Of a stretch of 64,000 nt of DNA, positions 1-10,369 are shown piece by piece. A model generated the notes under the pieces. It searched no databases. It was given only the letters and a program-made list of their open reading frames with translations, and had not been told where the DNA came from. The stretch's first letter is position 1; each line of letters opens with the position of its first letter. Source of the stretch: Polaromonas sp. (GTDB lineage: Bacteria > Pseudomonadota > Gammaproteobacteria > Burkholderiales > Burkholderiaceae_C); contig NZ_JAQSDN010000042.1 of NCBI RefSeq assembly GCF_029945925.1, positions 124,001 to 188,000 on the forward strand. Reading direction: 5' to 3'. The position numbers were made by a program, and so were the translations under genes.

Positions 1-36
1 AATCCTGATCGGCCCTGGCTTGCCCCGCGAGGCTCC

Positions 37-603
37 ATGTCGGGATTCACCATCATTGAGCTGATGGTCACGATGGTGATTCTGGGCTTGATTCTGGCGT
101 TCGGCCTGCCGAACTTGAGAGAGTTTCTGGTGCGCAACCAGGCCGCCGCCATCACCACCGAATTTTCCAGCGACATCGCCCGGGCCCGAATCGAAGCCAT
201 CAGCCGAAACAACTGTGTGACCATTTGCATGTCCAGCAACACGGCCAATGCCTTGACGGGCGGCACACCAACCTGCGCAACGACGGGCGACAACTGGCAA
301 GCCGGCTGGATTACTTTTTCCAACCCCAGTTGCAGCGGCACCCAGAACAATCCGACCACCAATGGCTCCAGCCTGATTTCAGTCCGACAGGCAGGTTCTG
401 ACGCATTTCAACTGAAGGCCAACCCCACGGCTGTGCGGAGGTTCATGTTTGAGTCGAGAGGCCTTGCCAATAGTGGTCAGTCGAACTTTACGCTGAGCTA
501 TGAACCGGAGAGTGTCAGCAGCCCTCACTATCGATCTATTTGCATCAGCTCAGCGGGACGAGTAACCATCAAAGAGTATGCAGGGGTAAGCGCATGTCCA
601 TGA
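37..603 (+). CDS. fimT: FimT/GspH-family minor pilin (type IV pilus pseudopilin)
   Basis: A minor pilin-like subunit, expected to help prime type IV pilus assembly at the inner membrane. The N-terminus shows a class III prepilin signal: a Gly followed by FTIIELMV and a hydrophobic helix to about residue 28, so cleavage should fall after residue 3 (MSG). The ATG leader is unusually short and the frame is open back to base 1, so the true start may lie before the window. The rest is a Cys-rich globular head of about 150 residues, as in GspH/FimT proteins. It is the first visible gene of a tightly packed pil operon; its stop overlaps the pilV start. Family assignment is firm; the exact pseudopilin role is inferred from order. 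Confidence 0.82.
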   Translation: MSGFTIIELMVTMVILGLILAFGLPNLREFLVRNQAAAITTEFSSDIARARIEAISRNNCVTICMSSNTANALTGGTPTCATTGDNWQAGWITFSNPSCSGTQNNPTTNGSSLISVRQAGSDAFQLKANPTAVRRFMFESRGLANSGQSNFTLSYEPESVSSPHYRSICISSAGRVTIKEYAGVSACP

Positions 604-1214
604 TAACCAGCCAGCGAGGTGCGGGCTTGATTGAAGCCCTCGTAGCCATTCTTGTGCTGTCCATAGGCCTGCTGGGCATGGTGGGCATGCAAACGGCCTC
701 CATCAAATACGAACAGACCGGATGGGTGAGGTCCGCGCTTTCTTCCAACATCAGCAGCCTTGCAGACCGTATCCGGGCCAACGCCAGTGCGGACGCTGAT
801 GCCTACACTTTTTCCAGAACATATGCCGCCGAACGTGCGTCCATCGAGGCCACACCTTTGCCCAACACCTACCTCACGCCTGCTAAAGACTGCAACACGA
901 CGGTTTGCACCAACGCCGAACTGGCCACTTATGACCTGGTGGTCTGGCGCAACGACCTGAATCAACAACTCCCAGGCGCCGTGGGTTTTGTAACCCCCAC
1001 GGGTGTGAAAGGGGTTGATTTGCGTTTCGGCGTCACTGTCGCCTGGTTCAACAAAGACAACCTGGACGGCACGACCTTGCGGCAGCCCGAAATATGCCCT
1101 GACCCCGCCGTGGGAACCACAGGCATTGCCGCCCGCAACTGCTGCCCGGCAGCGGTAGGAACTGCCGCGGCCCTGGCAGGCATTCAGTGTGTCAACCTGG
1201 AGATTATTCCGTGA
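594..1214 (+). CDS. pilV: Type IV pilus minor pilin PilV
   Basis: A type IV pilus modification/minor pilin. The prepilin motif RGAGLIEALVA is followed by a hydrophobic stretch with the LSIGLLGMVGMQ run typical of PilV, and then a soluble domain rich in Cys near the C-terminus. I chose ATG 594 because GGGG at about 582-585 gives a ribosome site and the protein then starts MSMITSQRG; it overlaps the fimT stop by 10 bp, so the two are probably translationally coupled. A second ATG lies at 600. Length of about 206 residues fits the family. PilV, PilW, PilX and FimT are thought to form the tip complex with PilY1. Confidence 0.85.
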   Translation: MSMITSQRGAGLIEALVAILVLSIGLLGMVGMQTASIKYEQTGWVRSALSSNISSLADRIRANASADADAYTFSRTYAAERASIEATPLPNTYLTPAKDCNTTVCTNAELATYDLVVWRNDLNQQLPGAVGFVTPTGVKGVDLRFGVTVAWFNKDNLDGTTLRQPEICPDPAVGTTGIAARNCCPAAVGTAAALAGIQCVNLEIIP

Positions 1215-2212
1215 TCAAAACCGGCCATCACCGTAAGACATTCTTGGGCGCGCAAAGCGGGCTGAGCCTGGTCGAACTGCTGGTGAGTCTGGTCATCAGT
1301 CTGGTGATCGCGCTGGCGGCCGCCGCCGCCTATCTGGGAACGCGCAGTACCGCCACAGCGGTGGCCAACATTGCGGGCATGAACGAAACCGGGAAACTTG
1401 CGCTGGACATGGTCGGACGCGAGTTGCAGATGGCCGGGTACTACCCCGCCATCGTTCCCACGAGCAACGCCAACCTCAACCTCATGGGCCGGTTCAGCAA
1501 CACAAAAAACACGGCTATTGCAGCCTACAACCAGGGGTTGTTTGGCTGTGACGGCGGCGTGTTTAATCCGACCACAGGGACGTGCCCCGCCGCGACCGCC
1601 GGCGCACCTGACTCAGTGGTGATCAATTATTTTGCGACGGCCGAACTGGACGCAGCAACCTTCGTCGGTGGCTTCGATTGTCTGAGAGTCAACGTTTCTG
1701 TGGACCCCAGCAACGTCGTTCAGGCGGCGACGGGACGGCCTCTTTATGTTTCCAACCGGTTTGGACTCACCAATACAAATTACACCAAGCCGGGGCCAGG
1801 CGGCACCACACAAACCGTCACCACCAAAAGCCTTGCCTGCAACGGCAATGGAAAAGCCGCGGAGGACACCGTGTATCAGCCCCTCTTCGAGGGGATTGAA
1901 GACATGACCTTTGCCTATGGGGTGCATGACGGCACGGGAAGCCTTTCTCCGCAAACTTATTACACAGCGGCAGAAGTGACCGCTTTACCCACTGTGGGAA
2001 CCTTGACCAGCTGGCAACGCGTCACCGCTGTGCGGGTTTGTGTGCTGACACGCGCGCCCGACAACATCAGAACCCAGGACAAGGCCGGCAGCTTGCGCAC
2101 CTATGCCAATTGCAGGGGCGCCACCGTCACTTACGCCGCGTCTGACCGATCTCTGTACAAGAGGTATGAGCGTGTATTTGCGATCCGCAACAACCTGAAC
2201 GGAACTTTCTGA
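1211..2212 (+). CDS. pilW: Type IV pilus minor pilin PilW
   Basis: A PilW-family minor pilin of about 333 residues. The N-terminus has the prepilin cleavage pattern GLSLVELLVSL with a long hydrophobic helix (about residues 17-38), followed by a large C-terminal domain. The start is taken as GTG 1211, which overlaps the pilV stop as GTGA and is preceded by GGAG at 1199-1202; an upstream GTG at 1187 would be far inside pilV. Product length is normal for PilW. Its position between pilV and pilX is the standard order of minor-pilin operons in beta- and gammaproteobacteria. Confidence 0.85.
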   Translation: MIKTGHHRKTFLGAQSGLSLVELLVSLVISLVIALAAAAAYLGTRSTATAVANIAGMNETGKLALDMVGRELQMAGYYPAIVPTSNANLNLMGRFSNTKNTAIAAYNQGLFGCDGGVFNPTTGTCPAATAGAPDSVVINYFATAELDAATFVGGFDCLRVNVSVDPSNVVQAATGRPLYVSNRFGLTNTNYTKPGPGGTTQTVTTKSLACNGNGKAAEDTVYQPLFEGIEDMTFAYGVHDGTGSLSPQTYYTAAEVTALPTVGTLTSWQRVTAVRVCVLTRAPDNIRTQDKAGSLRTYANCRGATVTYAASDRSLYKRYERVFAIRNNLNGTF

Positions 2213-2910
2213 TGAAGCCTGGCATGTTTCGACGAAGCCAAACATCATCGGGTCACGCCGAAAACGGCGTTGCGCTCCCCGTGGTCCTGATGTTTCTCCT
2301 GGTCATCACCATCCTCGGTACGCTGGGCATCCGACGCGCCACCACTGGCGAAACCCTGTCCAGAAACCAGCTGGACTATGAGGTGGCACGGCAGGCAACC
2401 GAGGCCGCCCTGCGCGATGCCGAGCGCGATCTCTTGCTGAATGCATCGGCCATCATGCCCAACGCCCTTTGCTCACGCGGTACTGACAGACCGCTAGGGA
2501 GCGCGCTTGGTTCGCCCGCCTTTGACACCAATTGCCCGCGCGGCCAATGCCGGTTTGAATTGTCTTATTACGACGCAAGCAACTACACCACGGTCACCAA
2601 CCCTGAACCCTGGTGGCCCACGATCAACGCCAAACAAGGCCGTTGGGACGGTGACCCCGCCAGTGCGGCCAGCGCCAAACCGGGTGACGCCACCGGCGCC
2701 AACACCAATTGCACCTTTAACGGCTCCGTCCCATTGGGAACCTTCACCGGTGTGGCACGCATCGCGGGTGTGGCGCGGCAGCCTGAATACCTCATTGAAT
2801 ACCTTGCCCGAGCGGACGACAAGGTGATGCGCATTACCGCGCGGGGTTTTGGTGCCGACATCAACACTGAAGTTGTCATGCAGACCTATTTCCGACCGTA
2901 TCTGCGATAA
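2212..2910 (+). CDS. pilX: Type IV pilus assembly protein PilX
   Basis: A PilX-like minor pilin of 232 residues. The hydrophobic segment starts after the ENGVALPVVLMFLLV stretch, which is a PilX-type variant of the prepilin N-terminus where the usual GF-E motif is degenerate (no Glu5 is obvious). The ATG overlaps the pilW stop by one base (ATGA), indicating coupling. Family knowledge: PilX works with PilW and PilY1 in adhesion and pilus priming. Identity rests on size, N-terminal helix and position; similarity of the head domain was not tested. Confidence 0.75.
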   Translation: MKPGMFRRSQTSSGHAENGVALPVVLMFLLVITILGTLGIRRATTGETLSRNQLDYEVARQATEAALRDAERDLLLNASAIMPNALCSRGTDRPLGSALGSPAFDTNCPRGQCRFELSYYDASNYTTVTNPEPWWPTINAKQGRWDGDPASAASAKPGDATGANTNCTFNGSVPLGTFTGVARIAGVARQPEYLIEYLARADDKVMRITARGFGADINTEVVMQTYFRPYLR

Positions 2911-2920
2911 GGAACACGCC

Positions 2921-5900
2921 ATGAAAAAAATTCTGACCATTGCCGGGCTATTTCTGGCGGCTGCTTTTTCGCAAGTCACTGCTGTCGCAGCGCCCTTGTC
3001 GCCGGCGATTCCGCCCAACATCGTGACCTCCACACCGCGGCCGATGATCATGCTGAACATGTCGAAAGACCACCAGCTTTTCTACAGGGCTTATGACGAA
3101 TTTTCCGATCTCGACGGAGACGGACTGCCGGAAACCACCTACAAGCACAGCTTTAACTACTACGGCTATTTCGACTCCTACAAGTGCTACAGCTACAGCG
3201 GTACCCAGTTTGAACCAGCAAGTACCAATACCGATAAATACTGTTCGGGAAATTGGAGCGGAAATTTTCTCAATTGGGCGACCATGACACGCGTGGACGT
3301 GGTTCGCAAGGTCCTGTATGGCGGCTACCGATATACCGACACTGCCACGGACACCGTGCTGGAGCGGGCCAACCTGCCGACCGACGCCCATTCATTCGCC
3401 AAGTATTACAAGGGTGATGACCTTGCCCAACTCACGCCCTTCACCGCATCCCAGCTGGCAGCATCGGCCACCATCAGCAACAACGATAACGACAACGCCA
3501 GGCGGCAGGTCCGGTTTATTGCAGCCAGCAACAAGGCGTATCGAAACAATGACGGCAACGCGCCATCTGCAGCAACTGCAACAACCTGCGAAAGCAAGGT
3601 CGTCGCTTATTACGCCACGCAGGATCCACCCACCACGCCTCCACCCGACTACCACTGCGTCACCCACTCAGTCACCCTAAGTGGCGCGTTCACCATAGAG
3701 GTGGGTGATCAGGTCAGGGCCGTTGACCAGGGCAATGCGGCACGTTATATGGAGGGTGTTGCGCTGGAGGTCAACAGTACCGATGGCTGGTTCAACATGG
3801 TGGTCACACCAAGCGGTTATGTAACACCGGGTAGCGCAAGCAGCAACTTCAAAAAATGGACCATTCAGAATTTAACGCAAACCTCGGCCACCATCTGTAA
3901 CACCACTCTCGGAGTCGGCGATAACACAAAGGTCAATGGCTGGTCGCATACAAATACCAACCCACCTTTGATGCGTGTGGCTCGGGGCGACTACCAGTTG
4001 TGGAATGCCAACGAGCGGTGGCAATGTTACTGGAGCGGCGAAAAGAGTGCCTCCAATGGCAACAATGTGGGCATCACAGGCCTCGGGGCAGGCTCAAGCA
4101 ACCCAGACGCCACAAAACAAGGTGTCAAAATAGGCACGGCCGGACCGGACTTCGTCGTCCGCGTGAAAGCCTGCGTCTCAACACTTCTTGGCACCGAAAA
4201 CTGCAAGCTGTATCCCGATGCAAACTTCAAACCGCAGGGGCTGCTGCATGAGTATGGCGAAGGCAACCTGGCCGAGTTCGGGCTGATGACCGGCTCTTTT
4301 GCCAAGAACATCAGCGGCGGCGTACTTCGCAGCAATATCGATTCCTTTCGCAGTGAAGTCAACTACACCACTAATGGCACCTTCACATCGGTACAGGGCA
4401 TTGTCTACACACTCAACAAGCTCAGGGTATACGGCTACCGTTACAGTGACGGCACCTACATTGGCGATGGCAACTGCACTTACCAGCTCACCTCGCTAAC
4501 CGACAACCAATGTACGAGCTGGGGGAATCCAATGGGCGAGATGTTCACGGAATCCCTGCGCTATCTGAGTGGGCTCGCACCGAGCTCCATCTACGACTAC
4601 ACCCAGTCGGGCTCCAAGGACGCGGCCATGGGACTTCCCAAACCGGAATGGATCGACCCCGTAAACCGCGCCAATGCTGCAGCCAAAACCGCAGCCGACG
4701 CAGCATTTGGCCAAGGGCAGTGTCGCGCCATCAATGCCATCAACTTCAACTCCAGCGTCACGTCTTACGACAGCAACACGGGTACGCAATGGAGCCCGTT
4801 TTCGACCTTACCGACCAGCCCCAGCCTGGTGAACATGATCAACGTCATTGGCAACGATGAGGGCATCCACGACAAAAGCTGGTTTATTGGCAGCAACGGA
4901 ACGACAAACGACGGAACTTGTACTGCCAAAACCATCTCCAGCCTGGCCACAGCCACTGGACTGTGTCCGGATGCCCCCTCCTATGCCGGGTCTTACGCGC
5001 TGGCTGGCGCTGCTTATTGGTCCCGCACCAATGCTGTGCGTACCCCCACAGCGGCGCAGCTCAAAGCCAACGCCGATGCCTTCAAAGTTAAGAGCTTTTC
5101 AGTGGCACTGGCGCCTGGTAAACCGCGTATAGAAATTCCGCATCCGACGGTGGCTGGTCAGAAAATTGTTCTCCAGCCCTCTTACCAATTGCTGGTGGGA
5201 GGCGGGATTGGCAGCGGTACCCTGGTCGATTTCCGTGTGGTCGGCACCCCAACAGCAACTTCCGGGAAATTCCTGATCGTCTGGGAAGACTCGGAACAAG
5301 GGGGTGACTACGACAGCGATGTCTCCGGCATCCTGCGTTATGAAGTTGTCGACGGCAAGCTTTACGTTTACACGCGTGTCTTCAATGCGGCTTCGGCGAA
5401 TCCGCAAGGATTTGGTTACACCATCTCAGGGAGCACCAGAGACGGAGCGCACTTTCACTCAGGTATTTACGGTTATAACTTCACGGATGGAACTACCCTG
5501 TCTGTGAAGCGCACAGACGGTACCGTACACCCCAATATCAACACCTCAGGCGGTTGTTCAAATTGCCAGTCCAATCAGGACGAAAGCCGCGCGGAATATA
5601 CCTTTGGTGCCGCGTCCGCCGGGCAATTGCAGGACCCGCTCTGGTACGCGGCCAAATGGGGTGGCTTCAGCAAGAACGAGAACGTGACCAGCCCACCGTC
5701 TGATCCCAAGGTCTATTTTGAGAAGCCTACGGCCGATAAAGCCAACTGGGACACCAAAAAGCTCGACGGTACATCTGGCGCTGACGGTTTCCCGGACAAC
5801 TATTTCCTGGCGATTCGGCCAAGTGAGCTTGAAAAAGCCCTTAGAGCGGCGTTCAGTGCCATCGTGGGTGCCTCGAACACTGCCCCGGCCGTGGCGTCAG

Positions 5901-7981
5901 CCCAGATCCAGTCTGGCAGCCTGAAGTACCTGGCCAGCTTTGACGGAGACGACGGGCATGGCGAATTGCTGACCTTTATCGTCAAGCCTGACGGTAAATT
6001 TGATATCCGCCTGAAAACAGACGGCACGCTTGACCGCGAATACTATTACTGGGCGGCACACACCAAGTTGACGGCCCTGCCAGCTGCGTCGCGCCAGATC
6101 ATCACCAATGTCGGCAACTCGAGTGGTTTTGCTTTCTCATGGGCTGCGCTGTCCAACGCCGCCAAAACGGTGGCTTTTGGGGGCACCAACGCCACCGCAG
6201 AGGCCAAACTGAATTGGCTGCGCGGCAGCAGGGCCGACGAAACCCCCAACGGACTGCGTTTCCGTAAACGCAACGCCAACTCCATCATGGGTCCGGTGGT
6301 GAGTTCAAACCCCACCGTCACGTCACCGCCAAGCGCAGACTTTTTCGGCACCCGATTTCCCGGGTATGGGAATTTTGTCACCACGTACAGGGGCCGCAAG
6401 AGTATTGTCTGGGTAGGCGCGGGAGATGGCATGCTTCACGGCTTCAATGCAGCCACATCTGCATCAACAGGTGGTACACCCATTGTTTCCTACGTCCCGC
6501 AGCTTCTGCATTCGCGCTTGCAGGACTGGGTGGATCCGGCCGGCGAAAAAGTGCAGGCCTTTCAGGATGGAACCCCCTACTCGGCTGATGTGCTGCTGGG
6601 TTCGACCATTACCAATACAGGGGATCCCGCTTACGATGCCGCCGCGCCTACGGCCGCATGGAAAACCTATTTATTTGCCTCCCTGGGACGCGGCGGCAAG
6701 GGCATCTTTGCGTTGGACGTGACTGACCCGGATGCCTTGACGGAAACCAACGCTGCCAGCATCTTTAAATGGCAGTTCTCCGAAGCAGATGACAGCAGCG
6801 GCGACCTGGGCTACAACCTGGCCCAGATGGGAACAATCAGCCGCGTCAGCGAGCAATCCGGAGCGGTCGCAAAAATGAACAACGGCAAGTTCGCCGTGCT
6901 CGTGCCGAACGGAATCAACAGCACCAATGGCTCGGCGGCCCTCTACATCCTGTTTGCCAATGGCCCTTACAGTGGTGTCTGGTCACCTTCAACCAATTAC
7001 GTCAAACTTGTTGCCGATGTTGGACCCAACAATGGGCTGTCGCAGGCAACCTGGATTGACACGAACAATGATGGCGTTGCCGACTATATTTACGCGGGGG
7101 ACTTGAAAGGCAATTTGTGGAAGTTCGACGTGTCAAGCGCCAACCAGGCCAACTGGAAGGTCGCGTACGCGAATGCAGATGGAACGAACAAACGCCCATT
7201 GTTTGTCGCAAAGCAATCTGACGCTTCTGCACTTCGTCTACCTATCACGTCTGCGCCCGAGTACCGCTTTCATCCGCTGGGCGGCGTTGTGATCAATTTC
7301 GCGACGGGGAAATCGGTCGCGTCATCGGACTTTCCGGACGGCTCGGGTCGGAATCACGCCATCTTCGGCATCTGGGACGCTCCGCTATATTCAAGCGCCG
7401 CCTATGTTGCAGATCCAACTTTGCTTGACAATGCAACAACCGGCCTGCCCCGCCTTCGTACCCAGCTGACAGCACGAACATTCAATCGGATCACCGTCGA
7501 AGATTCGGATCCGACGAACGGAATTGTCGGAGAGGGTTATGTCACCGGAAGCGCCATGGACTGGACCAGCAAGAAGGGGTGGTATGTCACGCTTCCAGAC
7601 ACCTCTGAAATGGTCGTCAGTAATCCGACGATCACTCAGGGCCTGCTCGCCACTGTCTCCATTGCGCCCGCCGCGACAAGCGCCGATGTATGTTTCAGCG
7701 GCCCAGTCGCCTATGCCACATTTGTGGATCCCATCACCGGCCTCCTGGACTCAAACGTCTTTGGAACGATTACCATCGGTGGCGTCACCTATCGCACCGC
7801 GTCGATAAGAATTACCGACCAGCGTGTTACCTTCTCGCGAGATGCGACCAACACCGCATGTGCAGCAGGTCAACAGAATTGCACCCGCATCATCGGTGAA
7901 ACAACCGATGAAACAGCGCAATCGCCCAATGCTTCGGCGCGGATTTACTGGCGTGAGATTCCCTCCTTCAAGACAAGGTAA
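2921..7981 (+). CDS. pilY1: PilY1-type pilus tip adhesin / assembly factor
   Basis: A very large (about 1686 residues) exported PilY1/PilC-like protein that caps the type IV pilus and controls its retraction. The start at ATG 2921 follows AAGGA at 2909-2913 and gives a signal peptide ([16 protein letters not shown], cleavage near AVAAP). An early DLDGDGLPE run (D63-D67) and a DTNNDGVAD run (D1380 onward) in the C-terminal third look like calcium-binding loops; the second matches the conserved calcium site of the PilY1 beta-propeller, whose blades run from roughly residue 1060 to the end. I saw no clear von Willebrand A MIDAS motif in the N-terminal part, so this is probably the variant without it. 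It lies between pilX and pilE, the usual position. Confidence 0.9.
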   Translation: MKKILTIAGLFLAAAFSQVTAVAAPLSPAIPPNIVTSTPRPMIMLNMSKDHQLFYRAYDEFSDLDGDGLPETTYKHSFNYYGYFDSYKCYSYSGTQFEPASTNTDKYCSGNWSGNFLNWATMTRVDVVRKVLYGGYRYTDTATDTVLERANLPTDAHSFAKYYKGDDLAQLTPFTASQLAASATISNNDNDNARRQVRFIAASNKAYRNNDGNAPSAATATTCESKVVAYYATQDPPTTPPPDYHCVTHSVTLSGAFTIEVGDQVRAVDQGNAARYMEGVALEVNSTDGWFNMVVTPSGYVTPGSASSNFKKWTIQNLTQTSATICNTTLGVGDNTKVNGWSHTNTNPPLMRVARGDYQLWNANERWQCYWSGEKSASNGNNVGITGLGAGSSNPDATKQGVKIGTAGPDFVVRVKACVSTLLGTENCKLYPDANFKPQGLLHEYGEGNLAEFGLMTGSFAKNISGGVLRSNIDSFRSEVNYTTNGTFTSVQGIVYTLNKLRVYGYRYSDGTYIGDGNCTYQLTSLTDNQCTSWGNPMGEMFTESLRYLSGLAPSSIYDYTQSGSKDAAMGLPKPEWIDPVNRANAAAKTAADAAFGQGQCRAINAINFNSSVTSYDSNTGTQWSPFSTLPTSPSLVNMINVIGNDEGIHDKSWFIGSNGTTNDGTCTAKTISSLATATGLCPDAPSYAGSYALAGAAYWSRTNAVRTPTAAQLKANADAFKVKSFSVALAPGKPRIEIPHPTVAGQKIVLQPSYQLLVGGGIGSGTLVDFRVVGTPTATSGKFLIVWEDSEQGGDYDSDVSGILRYEVVDGKLYVYTRVFNAASANPQGFGYTISGSTRDGAHFHSGIYGYNFTDGTTLSVKRTDGTVHPNINTSGGCSNCQSNQDESRAEYTFGAASAGQLQDPLWYAAKWGGFSKNENVTSPPSDPKVYFEKPTADKANWDTKKLDGTSGADGFPDNYFLAIRPSELEKALRAAFSAIVGASNTAPAVASAQIQSGSLKYLASFDGDDGHGELLTFIVKPDGKFDIRLKTDGTLDREYYYWAAHTKLTALPAASRQIITNVGNSSGFAFSWAALSNAAKTVAFGGTNATAEAKLNWLRGSRADETPNGLRFRKRNANSIMGPVVSSNPTVTSPPSADFFGTRFPGYGNFVTTYRGRKSIVWVGAGDGMLHGFNAATSASTGGTPIVSYVPQLLHSRLQDWVDPAGEKVQAFQDGTPYSADVLLGSTITNTGDPAYDAAAPTAAWKTYLFASLGRGGKGIFALDVTDPDALTETNAASIFKWQFSEADDSSGDLGYNLAQMGTISRVSEQSGAVAKMNNGKFAVLVPNGINSTNGSAALYILFANGPYSGVWSPSTNYVKLVADVGPNNGLSQATWIDTNNDGVADYIYAGDLKGNLWKFDVSSANQANWKVAYANADGTNKRPLFVAKQSDASALRLPITSAPEYRFHPLGGVVINFATGKSVASSDFPDGSGRNHAIFGIWDAPLYSSAAYVADPTLLDNATTGLPRLRTQLTARTFNRITVEDSDPTNGIVGEGYVTGSAMDWTSKKGWYVTLPDTSEMVVSNPTITQGLLATVSIAPAATSADVCFSGPVAYATFVDPITGLLDSNVFGTITIGGVTYRTASIRITDQRVTFSRDATNTACAAGQQNCTRIIGETTDETAQSPNASARIYWREIPSFKTR

Positions 7982-7988
7982 GGCAAGC

Positions 7989-8501
7989 ATGAAACTCGTT
8001 CAACAAGAGTCAACAACCGGCGGCAGGTGGCACCCCACCAAACGCGTCAGCGGCGGCTTTACGCTTATCGAACTCATGATCGTCGTCGCGGTCATCGGAA
8101 TTCTGGCTGCGGTTGCCGCCCCAAGCTACCGGGAATCCGTCGCCAAGAGCAGGCGGGCAGAAGTCCGAACCCTCCTGCTGGAAGCCTCTCAATGGATGGA
8201 GCGCCACTACTCCGAAAATTTCAGGTACGACCAGAACACCGCCGGAACGGCTGTGGCAGACATCTACCCCGCAAACCTGGCGCAGTCGCCTAGGGACGCA
8301 GGAGGCGCCTACACCATTGCAGTATCAGCGTCAGCTCAAAGAAGCTACACCCTCACGGCAACGCGCGTTGCGGGGGGGCCCGTGGCGTCTGACAAATGTG
8401 GCAATTTTCAAATTACCAACACTGGGGTAAAAAGCAACCCCGGATTCTCCACATCATCCTTCAGCTCGGCATCGGCAGCAGCTACGGCTTGCTGGAAATA
8501 G
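7989..8501 (+). CDS. pilE: Type IV pilin-like protein PilE
   Basis: A PilE-type (minor) pilin of 170 residues. The class III signal is clear: KRVSGG then [24 protein letters not shown], with Glu at +5, and a D-region Cys pair (DKCGNF and TACWK near the C-terminus) that would form the usual disulfide loop. The start ATG 7989 lies 7 bp after the pilY1 stop, with a purine-rich AAGGTAAGGCAAG in front. The leader before the cleavage site is about 22 residues, longer than in most pilins. As last gene of the minor-pilin operon it corresponds to PilE of Pseudomonas or ComP-like pilins, not necessarily the major pilin. Confidence 0.88.
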   Translation: MKLVQQESTTGGRWHPTKRVSGGFTLIELMIVVAVIGILAAVAAPSYRESVAKSRRAEVRTLLLEASQWMERHYSENFRYDQNTAGTAVADIYPANLAQSPRDAGGAYTIAVSASAQRSYTLTATRVAGGPVASDKCGNFQITNTGVKSNPGFSTSSFSSASAAATACWK

Positions 8502-8535
8502 TTGTCGTTCGGGTGCGTGAAAAAAAAGGCCTGAA

Positions 8536-9144
8536 TTGAAACTCCGTGAACTGCCGGACATGCGGTGGATAGTCGCAATTGCTGCCTCCATGGCTCTGCA
8601 CTACGGAGTTTTTGTCGCACAACCGCTACTCTCGCGTTTTGGCGCGCCTCAAGGCCAAATCCAGTCCGGCGGTGGCGTACAGCGCATCGTTGTTCGCGTC
8701 ATCGAACAAACACCGGTGTCCGTGGGCAGCCCCCCAATGGCGTCAACTATGGCCACACGTGAAATGCCGCAACCAGCCAAGATCGAAGCGGATCGTGTGC
8801 GGGACGCTGCGGATACGATGCTTCTAGACACTTGGCGCCCCGACGCAGACACGAGGTTTTACGCCATTGAAGAGGTCGATCAACCAGCGCTCCCTGTCCT
8901 GAATTGGCAATTTCCTTCGCAAACTCCTGTCTTTATCCAACTTCGACACCTGATCGTCCAAGTCTGGATCGCGGAGAATGGAGATATCCTGAATGTGGCG
9001 TTACTTTCCTCACACCCGCAAATCCCGCGGGAGCAGAAGCAGGACATCGAATGGAGCTTGATGCAAACCCCAATGACTCCTGCCACTAAAAATGGCCGAC
9101 AGGTAGCCAGCCAACGAACACTCGAAATGGCTCTTGAGTTCTGA
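8536..9144 (+). CDS. TonB-like membrane-anchored protein of unknown role
   Basis: About 202 residues: a short cytoplasmic start, one membrane segment (MRWIVAIAASMALHYGVFVA, about residues 9-28), a variable periplasmic linker, and a C-terminal domain with a pattern similar to TonB C-terminal domains (LIVQVWIAENGDILNVALLSSHP). TTG 8536 has AAGG about 7 nt upstream; ATG 8560 is the alternative, directly before the membrane helix. It follows pilE by 34 bp in the same direction and may be co-transcribed with the pilus genes. A TonB-type energy transducer is only a structural guess; no exbBD neighbours are present. Confidence 0.6.
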   Translation: MKLRELPDMRWIVAIAASMALHYGVFVAQPLLSRFGAPQGQIQSGGGVQRIVVRVIEQTPVSVGSPPMASTMATREMPQPAKIEADRVRDAADTMLLDTWRPDADTRFYAIEEVDQPALPVLNWQFPSQTPVFIQLRHLIVQVWIAENGDILNVALLSSHPQIPREQKQDIEWSLMQTPMTPATKNGRQVASQRTLEMALEF

Positions 9145-9228
9145 CTTTTTTCGCTTGCGTCATTGCAGGTACGTTTTTCCAGATCCGGACTGCACAAAAT
9201 TGGCTGACTTACCTTGACCTCAAGCAAC

Positions 9229-10314
9229 ATGACAAGCGCCCTGGAGCTGGCCAGGGACTCCCTGCTCCTGACCTCCCCCAACCCCCGAGTCGGTTGCGTA
9301 CTTGCGGATAGCGATGGCATAGTCCTGGGCAAAGGCCACACCCAACGCGCTGGCGGCCCCCACGCCGAAATCGTGGCCATGCGGGACGCAGAAGCGCACG
9401 GCCACTCGCTGCGCGGCGCCACCGCCTGGGTCACCCTCGAGCCCTGCTCCCACCACGGGCGCACCGGGCCCTGCTGTGACGCCCTGATCGCCGCCGGCAT
9501 CAAAAAGGTCGTGGCATCGGTTGCAGACCCCAATCCCCTGGTGGCCGGACAGGGCTTTGCGCGCCTGCGGGCCGCGGGCATTGAGGTCGAGGTCGGGCCC
9601 GGCGCGCAGGAGTCGCGCGAGCTGAACATCGGTTTTTTCAGCCGCATGATTCGCAAGACGCCCTGGGTGCGGATGAAGGTGGCGGCCTCGCTCGACGGCA
9701 AGACGGCGCTGGACAATGGCAAAAGCCAGTGGATCACGTCCGACGCTGCTCGGACCGATGGCCATGCGTGGCGCGCGCGCTCCTGCGCCGTGCTCACCGG
9801 CATCGGCACCGTGCTTGAAGACAACCCGCGCCTCGATGTGCGGCTGGTCGACACGCCGCGCCAGCCGCATCTGGTGGTGGTGGACAGCTGGCTGGAGACG
9901 CCGCTGGACGCTCATCTTTTCATAGCTGGTCGCGCGCTCTACATCTACGCTGCCGAGCAAAATGATGCCAAAAAAGCAGCCCTTGAAGCGCGCGGTGCAA
10001 CCGTGGTTTATCTGCCGGACAGCGGCGGCAAGGTGGACCTGGCAGCCATGTTGCGCGACCTGGCCGTGCGCGAGGTCAACGAAGTCCACGTCGAGGCCGG
10101 GCACAAGCTCAACGGATCGCTGATCCGTGAAGGCCTGGTCGATGAGTTTCTGGTCTACCTGGCCCCCAAACTGATAGGCCAGGGCAGCGGCATGGCCAAT
10201 TTCGGGCCGATCACCGAGCTTTCACAGGCGGTGGACCTCGAGTTTCGCTCGACCGACCGGCTGGGCTCCGATCTGCGTATCGTGGCCAGAGTCAGGGGAC
10301 ACGACCTCTTTTAG
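9229..10314 (+). CDS. ribD: RibD: diaminohydroxyphosphoribosylaminopyrimidine deaminase / 5-amino-6-(5-phosphoribosylamino)uracil reductase
   Basis: A two-domain riboflavin enzyme performing the deaminase and reductase steps after GTP ring opening. The N-terminal deaminase has the zinc site H45-A-E47 and PCSHHGRTGPC (C73, C82); the reductase domain starts near residue 145 (RMKVAASLDGKTA). About 361 residues, normal for RibD. ATG 9229 is chosen; a TTG at 9214 would add five residues and neither has a good ribosome site. First gene of the riboflavin cluster; no FMN riboswitch is visible in the 84 bp upstream. Residues of about 230-247 are encoded by a stretch resembling the dispersed 60-bp repeat (9916-9969), in frame. 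Confidence 0.95.
   Translation: MTSALELARDSLLLTSPNPRVGCVLADSDGIVLGKGHTQRAGGPHAEIVAMRDAEAHGHSLRGATAWVTLEPCSHHGRTGPCCDALIAAGIKKVVASVADPNPLVAGQGFARLRAAGIEVEVGPGAQESRELNIGFFSRMIRKTPWVRMKVAASLDGKTALDNGKSQWITSDAARTDGHAWRARSCAVLTGIGTVLEDNPRLDVRLVDTPRQPHLVVVDSWLETPLDAHLFIAGRALYIYAAEQNDAKKAALEARGATVVYLPDSGGKVDLAAMLRDLAVREVNEVHVEAGHKLNGSLIREGLVDEFLVYLAPKLIGQGSGMANFGPITELSQAVDLEFRSTDRLGSDLRIVARVRGHDLF
9916..9969 (+). repeat. Copy of the short GATAGCTGC-type dispersed repeat inside ribD
   Basis: The segment reads TTTTCATAGCTG, then GCGCGCT, then a spacer, GCTG, GAGC and AAAATGATGCC. This is the same order of blocks as intergenic copies of the short repeat (compare 60642-60692). It sits in frame in the RibD reductase domain and encodes FIAGRALYIYAAEQNDA. 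Moderately diverged, so it could be an old insertion or a chance likeness. Confidence 0.5.
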
Positions 10315-10357
10315 CCCTGCTTTATCGGCCCGGCCCATGGCCGCCCGCAATCTCTGC

Positions 10358-10363
10358 GAAAAT
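10358..10363 (+). promoter_or_regulatory. -10-like hexamer 6 nt before ribE start (leaderless candidate)
   Basis: GAAAAT lies exactly six bases before ATG 10370, with no Shine-Dalgarno sequence. The same spacing recurs at dnaE, trmB, the MFS gene, the DUF455 gene, and roxA/slpA in this window. No strong -35 element is visible. Confidence 0.4.
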
Positions 10364-10369
10364 AGCGCC

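Noticed and set aside
9145..9228. FMN riboswitch upstream of ribD
   Set aside because: Only 84 bp are available and no RFN-element conserved blocks are visible.
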